A stretch of 64,000 bases of DNA, taken from Panacagrimonas sp052386745 (GTDB taxonomy: Bacteria; Pseudomonadota; Gammaproteobacteria; Nevskiales; Nevskiaceae). Below, piece by piece: positions 45,163-53,861 of this stretch; the first letter of the stretch is position 1, and every line of letters begins with the position of its first letter. Location: positions 28,473 through 92,472 of the forward strand of contig JBQTJW010000003.1 of NCBI GenBank assembly GCA_052386745.1, read 5' to 3'. The notes below the pieces were generated by a model. It did not search any database. It worked only from the letters and a program-made list of their open reading frames with translations, and had not been told where the DNA came from. A program made the position numbers and the translations under genes.

Positions 45163-46169
45163 TCGGGGATGAATCCGAGCGCCTCGTGCACGCGCCGCAG
45201 CGTGGCGTCGGCCTTGAGCGAGGCGCGGCGGGCGCCGTCGCGCAGCACCTGGACCAGGCCGGCTTCGTCGGCGCGCAGCTCGGCGTAGCGCGCCTGCACG
45301 GGACGGAGGCATTCCACCACCGCCTCGGCCGCCGCCGCCTTGAGCCGGCCATAACCCTGGCCGTTGAACTGCTCCACCAGCGATTCGAACGAGGCGCCGG
45401 TGGTGGCGGCGAGGATCGACATCAGGTTGGAGACACCGGGCTTTTCCTTCACGTCGTAGCGCACCTCGTTGCCGAGGTCGGTGACGGCGCGCTTGATCTT
45501 GCGGGCGATGGTGTCCGGGGAATCCAGCAGGTACACGGCGTCGGTCTCCGCCTCGCCGGACTTGCTCATCTTGGCCGTGGGGTCCTGCAGGCCCATGATG
45601 CGCGCGCCCACCGGCGGGATCATGGGCTCGGGCACCACGAACACCGGCTTGTCCGCCGTGCCGTGGGCATTGTTGAAGCGCAGGGCGACGTCGCGCGTCA
45701 GTTCCAGGTGCTGCTTCTGGTCGTCACCCACGGGCACGCCGGTGGCGTCGTACAGCAGGATGTCGGCGGCCATCAGCACCGGGTAGCCGAACAGGCCGGC
45801 GTTGATGTTGTCGGCGTTCTTGGCGCTCTTGTCCTTGAACTGCGTCATGCGGTTGAGCTCGCCCATCTGCGTGTAGCAGTTGAGCACCCACGACAGGCGC
45901 GCGTGCGCGGCCACGTGGCTCTGCACGAACAGCACGTTGCGCGACGGGTCCAGCCCGCAGGCCATGTACAGCGAGATGAATTCCAGGCAGCGGTCGCGCA
46001 GGATGCTGGGATCCTGCCGCACGGTGATGGCGTGCAGGTCCACCAGCATGTAGTAGCAGTCGTGCGTGTCGGCCAGCGGCACCCAGTTCTTGATGGCGCC
46101 CAGGTAGTTGCCCAGCGTGAGGCGGCCCGAGGGCTGGATGCCGGAAAGGACGACGGGACGTGCGCTCAT
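45159..46169 (-). CDS. trpS: Tryptophanyl-tRNA synthetase
   Basis: A 336-residue class I synthetase. The HIGH-like motif is SGIQPSGRLTLGNYLGAI and the KMSKS loop reads PTAKMSKSGEAE. YTQMGELNRMTQFKDK and YPVLMAADILLYDA are typical. ATG 46169 (MSARPVVLSG) lies one base after the M50 stop codon. Length is normal. Confidence 0.97.
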   Translation of the reverse strand: MSARPVVLSGIQPSGRLTLGNYLGAIKNWVPLADTHDCYYMLVDLHAITVRQDPSILRDRCLEFISLYMACGLDPSRNVLFVQSHVAAHARLSWVLNCYTQMGELNRMTQFKDKSAKNADNINAGLFGYPVLMAADILLYDATGVPVGDDQKQHLELTRDVALRFNNAHGTADKPVFVVPEPMIPPVGARIMGLQDPTAKMSKSGEAETDAVYLLDSPDTIARKIKRAVTDLGNEVRYDVKEKPGVSNLMSILAATTGASFESLVEQFNGQGYGRLKAAAAEAVVECLRPVQARYAELRADEAGLVQVLRDGARRASLKADATLRRVHEALGFIPE

Positions 46170-46170
46170 G

Positions 46171-46839
46171 TCAGGGTTCAATCAGATGGATCGAGAAAAT
46201 GTCGTAAAGCGTCGTTTCGACGACCACGAACGGCCAGAACAGGATCTTGCTCAGCACGCCGGTCACCATCAGCCCGACCAGGATGACCATGCCGTAGGGC
46301 TCCACGCGCGCCAGCAGGCGCGAGGCCCCGGGTGGCAGCAGGCCCACGGCGATGCGCCCGCCGTCCAGCGGCGGCATGGGCAGCAGGTTGAGCACCATCA
46401 GCACCACGTTGATGGTGACGCCGGCCACGCACATGTCACGCACCACGGTCCAGCCGCCCGGCGGCATGCCGATGAACTGGTAGTACCACAGCAGGCTCAT
46501 CCAGCCGATGGCCATGACGAGGTTGGACGCCGGGCCCGCCGCGGCCACCAGCGCCATGTCGCGCATCGGCGAATTCAGCCGGTTGAAGTTCACCGGCACC
46601 GGCTTGGCCCAGCCGAACAGGAAGCCGCCCACCGCCAGCATCACCAGCGGCACCACCACGGTGCCCATGGGGTCGATGTGGCGGAAGGGGTTGAGCGTGA
46701 CCCGGCCGGCGCGCACCGCGGTGTCGTCCCCGTAATGGCGGGCCACGTAGCCGTGGGCCGCCTCGTGCACCGTGATGGCAAAGAGCACCGGGATGGCCCA
46801 CACCGCAATCTGCTGGACGAGGTCGGGAATGTTGGGCAT
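46171..46839 (-). CDS. Site-2-protease-like M50 zinc metallopeptidase
   Basis: A 222-residue integral-membrane protein. The zinc motif HEAAHGYVARHYGD is at residues ~25-38 within the first helix region, and the third ligand is in NLLPMPPLDGGRIAVGLLP near residue 160. Five to six hydrophobic segments are visible. Homologues beside scpA/trpS are frequent in proteobacteria; substrates are unknown. ATG 46839 (MPNIPDLVQQI) is the natural start. Confidence 0.92.
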   Translation of the reverse strand: MPNIPDLVQQIAVWAIPVLFAITVHEAAHGYVARHYGDDTAVRAGRVTLNPFRHIDPMGTVVVPLVMLAVGGFLFGWAKPVPVNFNRLNSPMRDMALVAAAGPASNLVMAIGWMSLLWYYQFIGMPPGGWTVVRDMCVAGVTINVVLMVLNLLPMPPLDGGRIAVGLLPPGASRLLARVEPYGMVILVGLMVTGVLSKILFWPFVVVETTLYDIFSIHLIEP

Positions 46840-46911
46840 CCGCCGATTATACGGGGCAGGCTGCAAGGTCCGGCCCGGCGGGTTCGATCCGGTTGCCCCT
46901 GGTGGCCCGCC

Positions 46912-47550
46912 TTATGGCGTGGAGCCGCCCGGTTGCGGCAGGGGCGTGATGATGCTTTCCGCGCCGGGCTGCTCGACAACGCGGACGAACTCGCCCAGGT
47001 CGATGACGATGCCCGTCCTGCCTGCAGCGGTTTCGAACCGGCCCACGCCGCCGCCGCGTGCCGCCTCGACCAGACGGTACCCGCTGCGGACGGCAGGCCA
47101 GGGCCCTAGAGCCGCCAGCGATCGTGCCCGCGTTTCAGCGGCCAGCACCTCGGGCACCTGCTCGATCAGGACCGGGTGCGGGTCGTCGCCAACCCTGAGC
47201 ACCAGGGAAAAGGCGGCGTCCGCATCCAGGGGTGGCGCGGTCACGACCACCGCCTTCACCTGCCCGAACGGCCAGCGCAGCGTGCGCGCCCAGCCGAGCG
47301 TGCTGGTGGACACGGCCACCTCGCGGCGCGCAGGGTCGAAGATCACTTCCCGTGTCCTCAGCAGCACGGCCAGGGTGGCCACGCACGCCAGTGTCACTCC
47401 GCAGAACACCGCCACTCGCCACGCCCGCGGCGGCCAGGGACGCAGGAGCGCCCACCCGCAGGCCGCCACGAGCCCCACGCCGAACACGATGACGAAGGGC
47501 GCGAGGCCGTGCGGCTCGGAGAACACGAGTGGAAAGGTGCGGGTGTCCAT
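46912..47550 (-). CDS. Predicted membrane protein of unknown function
   Basis: A 212-residue protein with two N-terminal membrane helices (about residues 15-35 and 45-65), then a soluble region containing VIFDPARREVAVSTSTLGW and FGQVKAVVV, a pattern seen in small bacterial membrane proteins with a PH-like domain. No family is recognised. It is 73 bases upstream of the M50 protease gene on the same strand. Confidence 0.65.
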   Translation of the reverse strand: MDTRTFPLVFSEPHGLAPFVIVFGVGLVAACGWALLRPWPPRAWRVAVFCGVTLACVATLAVLLRTREVIFDPARREVAVSTSTLGWARTLRWPFGQVKAVVVTAPPLDADAAFSLVLRVGDDPHPVLIEQVPEVLAAETRARSLAALGPWPAVRSGYRLVEAARGGGVGRFETAAGRTGIVIDLGEFVRVVEQPGAESIITPLPQPGGSTP

Positions 47551-47699
47551 GGGGGAAGTCGTTCGGGCCCGCTACTTTATCGGCTCGCGTCCGTTTGGCC
47601 CTGCACACGGGTTGCCGCCGCATTGCATGACGGATAGGCCGCACAGAAGCATTCCAGTATCATCGCGCGCCGTTTTTCCACCGCGACCAGGGGCCTTCC

Positions 47700-48881
47700 A
47701 TGGAACTCACACTTGCGCAGCGCATGGGCCGCATCAAGCCCTCCCCCACCCTTGCCGTGACCGCCAAGGCCGGCGAACTCAAGGCGCAGGGGCTGGACGT
47801 GCTCTCGCTCGGGGCCGGCGAGCCGGATTTCGACACCCCCGCGCACATCAAGGCGGCGGCCATTGAGGCCATCAACAAGGGTTTCACCAAGTACACGCCG
47901 GTGGGCGGCACGCCAAGCCTGAAGAAGGCCATCATCGGCAAGCTCGCGCGCGACAACCAGCTCGAATACAAGCCCAGCCAGATCCTGGCGAGCTGCGGCG
48001 GCAAGCAGAGCTGCTACAACCTGTGCATGGCCTACCTCAACGCCGGCGACGAGGTGCTGATCCCCGCGCCGTTCTGGGTGAGCTACCCCGACATGGTGCT
48101 GCTGGCCGACGCCACGCCGGTGATCATCCCTACCACCCAGGCCACGCGCTTCAAGATCACGGCCGAGCAGCTGGAAAAGGCCATCACCCCGCGCACGCGG
48201 ATGATCTGGATCAACTCGCCATCCAACCCGTCCGGCATGGCCTACACGCGCGCCGAGCTGGCCGCGCTGGGCGCGGTGCTGCGCAAGCACCCGCAGGTGC
48301 TGATCGCCACCGACGACATGTACGAGAAGATCCTGTGGTCGGTCGAGCCCTTCGCCAACATCATCAACGTGTGCCCGGACCTTTACGAGCGCACGGTCGT
48401 CATCCACGCGGTCTCCAAGACCTACTCCATGACGGGATGGCGCCTGGGCTTCGCGGCCGGCCCGGCGAAGATCATCACGGCCATGGCGGACATCCAGAGC
48501 CAGTCCACCTCCAACCCCACGTCCATCTCGCAGGTGGCGGCGGAAGTGGCACTGAACGGCGACCAGGGCTGCGTCACCGAGATGGTCAAGGCCTTCAAGG
48601 GCCGGCACGACCGCCTGGTGGCCGATCTCAACACCGTTCCCGGCATTTCCTGCGCCGCCGGCGACGGCACCTTTTACGTCTTTCCTAATGTCGAAGGGCT
48701 CATCACAAGATTGGGCGTGAAGGACGACCTGGAACTGTCCGACAAGCTGCTCAAGGAAGCCTTGGTGGCACTGGTGCCGGGCTCGGCGTTCGGCACGCCG
48801 GGCCACGTGCGCCTGAGCTTTGCCACCAGCGACAAGGTGCTGCAGGAATCGGTGGTGCGCCTGCGCAAGATCGCGGGCTGA
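47700..48881 (+). CDS. aspC: Pyridoxal-phosphate aminotransferase, aspartate type (class I)
   Basis: A 393-residue enzyme of the fold-type I aminotransferases. The N-terminal LSLGAGEPDFDTPAHI, the central WINSPSNPSGMAY and the PLP-lysine motif AVSKTYSMTGWRLGF are clear, with RLSFA binding the substrate carboxylate. It resembles the Rhizobium-type aspartate/prephenate aminotransferases. A strong terminator follows. Confidence 0.93.
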   Translation: MELTLAQRMGRIKPSPTLAVTAKAGELKAQGLDVLSLGAGEPDFDTPAHIKAAAIEAINKGFTKYTPVGGTPSLKKAIIGKLARDNQLEYKPSQILASCGGKQSCYNLCMAYLNAGDEVLIPAPFWVSYPDMVLLADATPVIIPTTQATRFKITAEQLEKAITPRTRMIWINSPSNPSGMAYTRAELAALGAVLRKHPQVLIATDDMYEKILWSVEPFANIINVCPDLYERTVVIHAVSKTYSMTGWRLGFAAGPAKIITAMADIQSQSTSNPTSISQVAAEVALNGDQGCVTEMVKAFKGRHDRLVADLNTVPGISCAAGDGTFYVFPNVEGLITRLGVKDDLELSDKLLKEALVALVPGSAFGTPGHVRLSFATSDKVLQESVVRLRKIAG

Positions 48882-48905
48882 CCGGCACCCGCGGGCACTC
48901 GCCCG

Positions 48906-48932
48906 GGCCTCTCCCATCGGGAGAGGCCTTTT
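48906..48932 (+). terminator. Rho-independent terminator after aspC
   Basis: GGCCTCTCCC and GGGAGAGGCC form a perfect 10-bp stem with loop ATC, followed by four T residues. It lies 25 bases after the aminotransferase stop and 18 bases before the fpr start. Confidence 0.9.
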
Positions 48933-48950
48933 CATTCGGAGAGGTAGATC

Positions 48951-49727
48951 GTGGCTGCAATCGGTACCGAAAAAGTTCTCAGCGTCCGCCACTGGAACGA
49001 CACGCTGTTCTCGTTCACCACCACGCGCGACCCCGCGCTGCGCTTCGAGAACGGCCACTTCGTGATGATGGGCCTGCAGGTGGACGGCCGGCCGCTGCTG
49101 CGCGCGTACAGCATCGCCAGCGCCAACTACGAAGAGACGCTGGAGTTCTTCAGCATCAAGGTGGAAAACGGGCCGCTCACCTCGCGCCTGCAGCACATCC
49201 GGGTCGGCGACGAGGTGCTGGTCAGCCGCAAGCCCACCGGCACGCTGATCCTGCACGACCTCAAGCCGGCCCGGCATCTCTACATGTTCGCCACCGGCAC
49301 CGGGCTGGCGCCGTTCCTGTCGCTGGTCAAGGACCCGGAAACCTACGCGCGCTTCGAGAAGGTGGTGCTGATCCACGGCGTGCGCCAGGTGGATGACTTC
49401 GCCTACCACGACTACCTCAGCGAGGACCTGCCCAAGCACGAGGTGCTCGGCGAGGAAGTCAGCGGCAAGCTCATCTACTACCCCACCGCCACGCGCGAGC
49501 CGTTCCGCAACAACGGGCGCCTCACCGACCTGATCGAGAGCGGCAAGCTGGCCCGGGACATCGGCCTGCCCGACCTCAACCCCGGGACCGATCGCGCCAT
49601 GCTCTGCGGCTCGCCGGCCATGCTCAAGGACACGGCCGCGCTGCTGGACCGTCGCGGCTTCCACATCTCCCCGCACATCGGCACGCCGGGCGACTACGTG
49701 ATCGAGCGCGCCTTCGTCGACAAGTAG
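48951..49727 (+). CDS. fpr: Ferredoxin/flavodoxin-NADP reductase
   Basis: A 258-residue flavoprotein that passes electrons between NADPH and ferredoxin or flavodoxin. The FAD motif RAYSIASANYEE, NADP-binding FATGTGLAPFLSLV and LCGSPAMLKDTAALL are present, and the C-terminus ends VIERAFVDK, as in Pseudomonas/Azotobacter Fpr. It starts at GTG 48951 behind a GGAGAGG-type Shine-Dalgarno. It could supply electrons to di-iron enzymes such as the desaturase at 0.6-1.8 kb; that link is speculation. Confidence 0.94.
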   Translation: MAAIGTEKVLSVRHWNDTLFSFTTTRDPALRFENGHFVMMGLQVDGRPLLRAYSIASANYEETLEFFSIKVENGPLTSRLQHIRVGDEVLVSRKPTGTLILHDLKPARHLYMFATGTGLAPFLSLVKDPETYARFEKVVLIHGVRQVDDFAYHDYLSEDLPKHEVLGEEVSGKLIYYPTATREPFRNNGRLTDLIESGKLARDIGLPDLNPGTDRAMLCGSPAMLKDTAALLDRRGFHISPHIGTPGDYVIERAFVDK

Positions 49728-49797
49728 ATTTCTCCGCGCGGACCCCGGCAGTGTCCCTGCGCGCGGAAGTTCCGTCCTCCTGCACTTCCGCCCGCCC

Positions 49798-50673
49798 ATG
49801 CCCTTCCTGCAGATCCGCGTCCTGTCCGCCCACCCCGAATTCGCCGAGGAGATCCTGCTTGCCTGCGGCGCCAGCAGCGTGAGCCTGGTGGATGCCGGCG
49901 ACGACCCGGTGCTGGAACCGGCGCCCGGCGCCACGCCGCTGTGGACGCGCACCGTGGCCGTGGGCCTGTTCGACGCCCAGGCCGACGCCGCGCACATCGA
50001 CGCCTCGCTGCGCGAGCACCTGCCCGACGGCAGCTCGCTGGAAATCGCCGCTGAGAGTGTGGAGGACCAGGACTGGGTGCGTGTCTGGCTCAAGGACTGC
50101 CCGCCCATGAAGTTCGGCGAACGGCTGTGGGTGTGCCCGCACGAGAAGCGCGTGGACGAGCCCGGCTGCGCCACGGTGCTGCTGGACCCGGGCCTCGCCT
50201 TCGGCACCGGCACGCATCCCAGCACCGCCATGTGCCTGGACTGGATCGCGCGCAACGCGGTGCAGGACCTGGCGGTGCTGGACTTCGGCTGCGGCAGCGG
50301 CATCCTGGGAATTGCCGCGCTCAAGCTCGGCGCGGCGCGCTGCACGGCCTTCGACATCGATCCGCAGGCCATCCGCGCCACGCGCGACAACGCCGCGCAG
50401 AACGGCGTCGGCGAGCGCCTGGCCGTGGTCGAGCACGACGCTGGCTTCAGCCCGGTCCAGGCCGACGTGGTGCTGGCCAACATCCTGGCGCGGCCGCTGA
50501 TCGAGCTTGCCCTGCTGCTGGCGTCCTGCGTCAGGCCGGGCGGGCATTTGGTGCTGGCCGGCCTGCTCGATCGCCAGGCCGACGAGGTGCGCGCCGCGTA
50601 TGCCGAGCACTTTGATTTCGAGCCCGACCTTTCCCGCGAAGGCTGGACCCTGCTCTCCGCGCGCCGCCGCTGA
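49798..50673 (+). CDS. prmA: Ribosomal protein L11 methyltransferase PrmA
   Basis: A 291-residue SAM methyltransferase that trimethylates L11. The N-terminal substrate domain ends in WVRVWLKDCPPMKFGERLWV; the catalytic domain shows LDPGLAFGTGTHPSTAMCLDW and motif I VLDFGCGSGILGIAALKLG, then DVVLANILARPL. Length is normal. It precedes fis and purH, as in Xanthomonas-like genomes, separated from fis by about 200 bases containing 12-base tandem repeats. Confidence 0.96.
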   Translation: MPFLQIRVLSAHPEFAEEILLACGASSVSLVDAGDDPVLEPAPGATPLWTRTVAVGLFDAQADAAHIDASLREHLPDGSSLEIAAESVEDQDWVRVWLKDCPPMKFGERLWVCPHEKRVDEPGCATVLLDPGLAFGTGTHPSTAMCLDWIARNAVQDLAVLDFGCGSGILGIAALKLGAARCTAFDIDPQAIRATRDNAAQNGVGERLAVVEHDAGFSPVQADVVLANILARPLIELALLLASCVRPGGHLVLAGLLDRQADEVRAAYAEHFDFEPDLSREGWTLLSARRR

Positions 50674-50676
50674 GCC

Positions 50677-50748
50677 GGGCGCTGATTCCGTCCCTGAGTC
50701 GGGCCCTGATTCGAGCCCTGATCGGGGCCCTGATCGGGGCGTCGTCCG
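50677..50748. repeat. 12-base imperfect tandem repeat between prmA and fis
   Basis: Six 12-base units run without a gap from 50677 to 50748: GGGCGCTGATTC, CGTCCCTGAGTC, GGGCCCTGATTC, GAGCCCTGATCG, GGGCCCTGATCG and GGGCGTCGTCCG. They share the core CCCTGAT. They begin 3 bases after the prmA stop. Confidence 0.85.
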
Positions 50749-50879
50749 GCGCGGAACGGCATCACAAAAATATTGCGCTCGCGCTCCAATCCGCCCGGTG
50801 CTTGGCGGTATCATTGCTGCCGCTTTTTTGCGCCTCATCCGATCGCAGCTTCGGTTCGGACCCACCCGGCGACGCCAGA

Positions 50880-51146
50880 ATGTCTGTTCACCGCTCCTCC
50901 GAAATCAAGCCGCTCAACCAGTCCGTGGCCGAGTCCATCGAGGACTACTTCCGCAGTCTCAACGGCCATCGCCCGTCGGAGCTTTACACCACTGTGCTCA
51001 ACCAGATTGAGCCGCCGCTGCTGCGCATCACCCTGCGCTATTGCGACAACAACCAGTCCAAGGCCGCCGAAGTCCTGGGCCTGAACCGCGCCACGCTGCG
51101 CAAGAAACTGCGCCAGCACAAGATCGGCCCCCCGCTCGCGCGCTGA
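50880..51146 (+). CDS. fis: Nucleoid protein / transcription factor Fis
   Basis: An 88-residue Fis-like protein. The helix-turn-helix NQSKAAEVLGLNRATLRKKL closes the C-terminus, with the upstream conserved PLLRITLRYCDNNQS. ATG 50880 (MSVHRSSEIKPLNQSV) gives the proper size. It is upstream of purH, with 48 bases between, and downstream of prmA; it does not follow dusB as in enterics. Confidence 0.95.
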   Translation: MSVHRSSEIKPLNQSVAESIEDYFRSLNGHRPSELYTTVLNQIEPPLLRITLRYCDNNQSKAAEVLGLNRATLRKKLRQHKIGPPLAR

Positions 51147-51194
51147 TCCGCGCCAACGCCTTGGCCTCGCCCGCTGCCTGAAGAAGGATTCCCG

Positions 51195-52745
51195 ATGATT
51201 CGCCGTGCCCTGCTCTCGGTTTCCGACAAGACCGGACTGATCGAACTCGCCCGCGTGCTGGTCCAGCGCGAGGTCGAACTGCTGTCCACCGGCGGCACCT
51301 TCCGCGCTCTGCGCGAGGCCGGCCTGCCGGTGCGCGAGGTGGCCGAGCACACCGGCTTCCCGGAGATGATGGACGGCCGGGTGAAGACCCTGCACCCGAA
51401 GATTCACGGCGGCCTGCTCGGGCGCCGCGGCACCGACGACGCGCTGATGCAGGCCCACGGCATTGCGCCCATCGACCTGCTGGTGGTCAACCTCTATCCC
51501 TTCGAGCAGACCGTGGCCAGGGCCGACTGCACGCTGGAGCAGGCCATCGAGAACATCGACATCGGCGGGCCCGCGATGGTGCGTTCCGCAGCCAAGAACT
51601 GGCTCGACGTGGCGGTGCTCACCGACCCCGCGCAGTATCCCGCCGCCATCGAGGAACTGAGCCGCGGCCGCGAGCTGAGCCGGGAGACGCGCTTCAGGCT
51701 GTCGGTGGCCGCCTTCAACCGCATCGCCCAGTACGACGGCGCCATCAGCGACTACCTCTCGGCCATCAACGCCGACGGCAGCCACAGCCTGTTCCCCGCC
51801 CAGGTCAACGGCCGCTTCGTGAAGGTGCAGGACCTGCGCTACGGCGAGAACCCGCACCAGCAGGCGGCGTTCTACCGCGACCTGTACCCGGCGCCCGGCA
51901 CCCTGGCCACCTTCACCCAGCTGCAGGGCAAGGAGCTGTCGTACAACAACATCGCCGACGCCGATGCCGCCTGGGAATGCGTGCGCGAGTTCGACGCGCC
52001 CGCCTGCGTCATCGTCAAGCACGCCAACCCCTGCGGCGTGGCCGTGGCGGCGGACGCGGGCGCGGCCTACGACCTGGCCTACGCCACCGATCCGACCTCG
52101 GCCTTCGGCGGCATCATCGCCTTCAATCGCCGGCTGGACCGCGCCACCGCCGAGCGCATCGTCAGCCGCCAGTTCGTGGAGGTGATCCTGGCGCCCGAGG
52201 TGGACGAGGACGCCCTGGCCGTGACCGCGGCCAAGACCAACGTGCGCGTGCTGCGCATCCCCCCCGGCGACGGCAACGGCGGCAACGATGCCAAGCGCGT
52301 CGGCTCCGGCCTGCTGATCCAGACGCGCGACCTGCACCGCCTCACGCGCGCCGATCTCAAGCTGGTGAGCCGCCGCGCGCCCACCGAGGCGGAAATCGAA
52401 GACCTGCTGTTTGCCTTCCGCGTAGCCAAGTTCGTGAAGTCCAACGCCATCGTCTACGCCCGCGACCAGCGCACCATCGGCGTGGGCGCCGGCCAGATGA
52501 GCCGGGTCTACTCGGCGAAGATCGCCGGCATCAAGGCGGCGGACGAGAAGCTGGAGGTGCGCGGTTCGGTCATGGCATCGGACGCCTTCTTCCCCTTCCG
52601 TGACGGCATCGACGCGGCCGCCGCGGCCGGCATTTCAGCGGTGATCCAGCCCGGCGGATCGATGCGCGACGGCGAGGTGATTGCTGCCGCCGACGAGGCC
52701 GGCATGGCGATGGTCTTCACCGGCGTGCGCCACTTCCGCCACTGA
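51195..52745 (+). CDS. purH: AICAR transformylase/IMP cyclohydrolase PurH
   Basis: A 516-residue bifunctional enzyme for the last two steps of IMP synthesis. The N-terminal IMP-cyclohydrolase half has LLSTGGTFRALREAGL, MMDGRVKTLHPKIHGG and NLYPFEQTV. The transformylase half has RYGENPHQQAAFY, KHANPCGVAV, FVKSNAIVYARD and GAGQMSRV. It uses 10-formyl-THF from FolD. purD does not follow in this window. Confidence 0.98.
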   Translation: MIRRALLSVSDKTGLIELARVLVQREVELLSTGGTFRALREAGLPVREVAEHTGFPEMMDGRVKTLHPKIHGGLLGRRGTDDALMQAHGIAPIDLLVVNLYPFEQTVARADCTLEQAIENIDIGGPAMVRSAAKNWLDVAVLTDPAQYPAAIEELSRGRELSRETRFRLSVAAFNRIAQYDGAISDYLSAINADGSHSLFPAQVNGRFVKVQDLRYGENPHQQAAFYRDLYPAPGTLATFTQLQGKELSYNNIADADAAWECVREFDAPACVIVKHANPCGVAVAADAGAAYDLAYATDPTSAFGGIIAFNRRLDRATAERIVSRQFVEVILAPEVDEDALAVTAAKTNVRVLRIPPGDGNGGNDAKRVGSGLLIQTRDLHRLTRADLKLVSRRAPTEAEIEDLLFAFRVAKFVKSNAIVYARDQRTIGVGAGQMSRVYSAKIAGIKAADEKLEVRGSVMASDAFFPFRDGIDAAAAAGISAVIQPGGSMRDGEVIAAADEAGMAMVFTGVRHFRH

Positions 52746-52776
52746 CGGCGGAGCGCGGGCTGGCGCCGACCGGCTG

Positions 52777-53127
52777 TCAGTCCCGGACCTTCAGCACCCG
52801 CTCGTGCGGTGCGCCCGCGCGCAGTTCCCAGGCGCGCATCTCCAGAACGCCCTTGGTGTTGAGCGACACCACCAGGTAGAGCCCGCCGCCGGCGATCTGC
52901 CCGGCGGTCGGCACGGCCGGTGACGTGGGATTGGACCAGAGCCGCGCCCAGAGCTTTTCGCCGCGCGCGCCCAGGTCCGGCTCGGTCAGGCGCTGGCTGA
53001 AACTCGAAGGCTCCGCGGCGAGCGCGCCAACCAGGCCGGTGATGGCATCGGGCTGGGCAATCTGCGCTTCGTGCAGGATGCGGATGGCCAGCGTGCGCGG
53101 CATCACCAGGTCGGGTTCTGAATTCAT
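52777..53127 (-). CDS. Degenerate JAMM/MPN (M67-like) protein next to MoeB
   Basis: A 116-residue protein. Its middle, LWSNPTSPAVPTAGQIAG, then LYLVVSL, aligns with the family pattern HSHPxSPAxPSxTD...LYLIVSL, but the zinc histidines are Trp and Asn, the Asp is Gln, and the glutamate of the E-x-CGLL region is replaced (DAITGLVGA). Fold is retained but the metal site is lost, so a scaffolding or binding role is more likely than peptidase activity. The start overlaps the moeB stop (ATGA). Active M67 peptidases process sulfur-carrier proteins with E1 enzymes, which makes the pairing meaningful. Confidence 0.6.
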   Translation of the reverse strand: MNSEPDLVMPRTLAIRILHEAQIAQPDAITGLVGALAAEPSSFSQRLTEPDLGARGEKLWARLWSNPTSPAVPTAGQIAGGGLYLVVSLNTKGVLEMRAWELRAGAPHERVLKVRD

Positions 53128-53861
53128 CGGATCGTGTTGCAGGCGGGGCATTGGGGATCGCGCGGGATGCTCAGGCGGCGTGCGTGATCCGTCAATGCGT
53201 CCCAGATCCACAGCGTGCCGGCGTCGGCGCCCAGGCCCAGCAGCAGCTTGAGCGCGGCCAGTGCCTGGCGCGTGCCGACGGTGCCGACCACCGGGCCGAG
53301 GATGCCGGCTTCCTCGCAGGTTTCCTGGCCCTCCCCGGTCGCCGGATACAGGCAGGCGTAACAGGCCGTCCCGCGCGCGGCATCGAACACGGCCAGCTGG
53401 CCTTCGAAGCGGATGGCGGCGCCGGAGACCAGCGGCTTTCGCGCGGCGATGCAGGCGCGGTTCAGGGCAAAGCGCGTGGCGAAGTTGTCGCTGCAATCCA
53501 GCACCACGTCCACGCCGCGCGCCGCCGCGGTCAGGGCATCGTCCGTAAGCGGGCCGGGCAGCGTTTCGAGCTCGCACTGCGCGTTGAGCGCCCGCAACTG
53601 CGCGTACGCGGCGTCGAGCTTGGCCGTGCCCACGTCGTCCTCGCGGTACAGGATCTGCCGGTGCAGGTTGCTCAGCGCCACGCGGTCGAAGTCGCTCAGC
53701 ACCAGCCGGCCCAGGCCTGAGCCCGCGAGGTACAGCGCCGCCGGCGTGCCGAGACCGCCCAGCCCGACGATGAGCGCCGAGGAGTCGCGCAGCACGCTCT
53801 GGCCGTTGACGCCCACCTCGCGCAGCACCAGCTGGCGGCCGTAGCGGGCGAGCGCGCTCAC
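53124..53861 (-). CDS. moeB: MoeB/ThiF/HesA-family adenylyltransferase (E1-like)
   Basis: A 245-residue Rossmann enzyme that adenylates the C-terminus of a small sulfur-carrier protein such as MoaD or ThiS. RYGRQLVLREVGVNGQ, the ATP loop LIVGLGGLGTPAALYL, the catalytic Asp in DVVLDCSDNFATR, and the Cys pairs CYACLYP and CPACNTIR (zinc) are all present. GTG 53861 overlaps the prmC stop (GTGA). It is in the hemA-prfA-prmC series, as in other gammaproteobacteria. Confidence 0.93.
   Translation of the reverse strand: MSALARYGRQLVLREVGVNGQSVLRDSSALIVGLGGLGTPAALYLAGSGLGRLVLSDFDRVALSNLHRQILYREDDVGTAKLDAAYAQLRALNAQCELETLPGPLTDDALTAAARGVDVVLDCSDNFATRFALNRACIAARKPLVSGAAIRFEGQLAVFDAARGTACYACLYPATGEGQETCEEAGILGPVVGTVGTRQALAALKLLLGLGADAGTLWIWDALTDHARRLSIPRDPQCPACNTIR

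Noticed and set aside
46108..47109. Plus-strand open frame rich in His/Gln/Arg over the M50 protease
   Set aside because: Antisense shadow of the M50 gene, which has the zinc motif and helices.
50507..51010. Open frame through the 12-base repeats that would encode a repeated peptide
   Set aside because: It starts inside prmA in another frame and runs into fis; no ribosome site precedes it. The repeat is better treated as a DNA feature.
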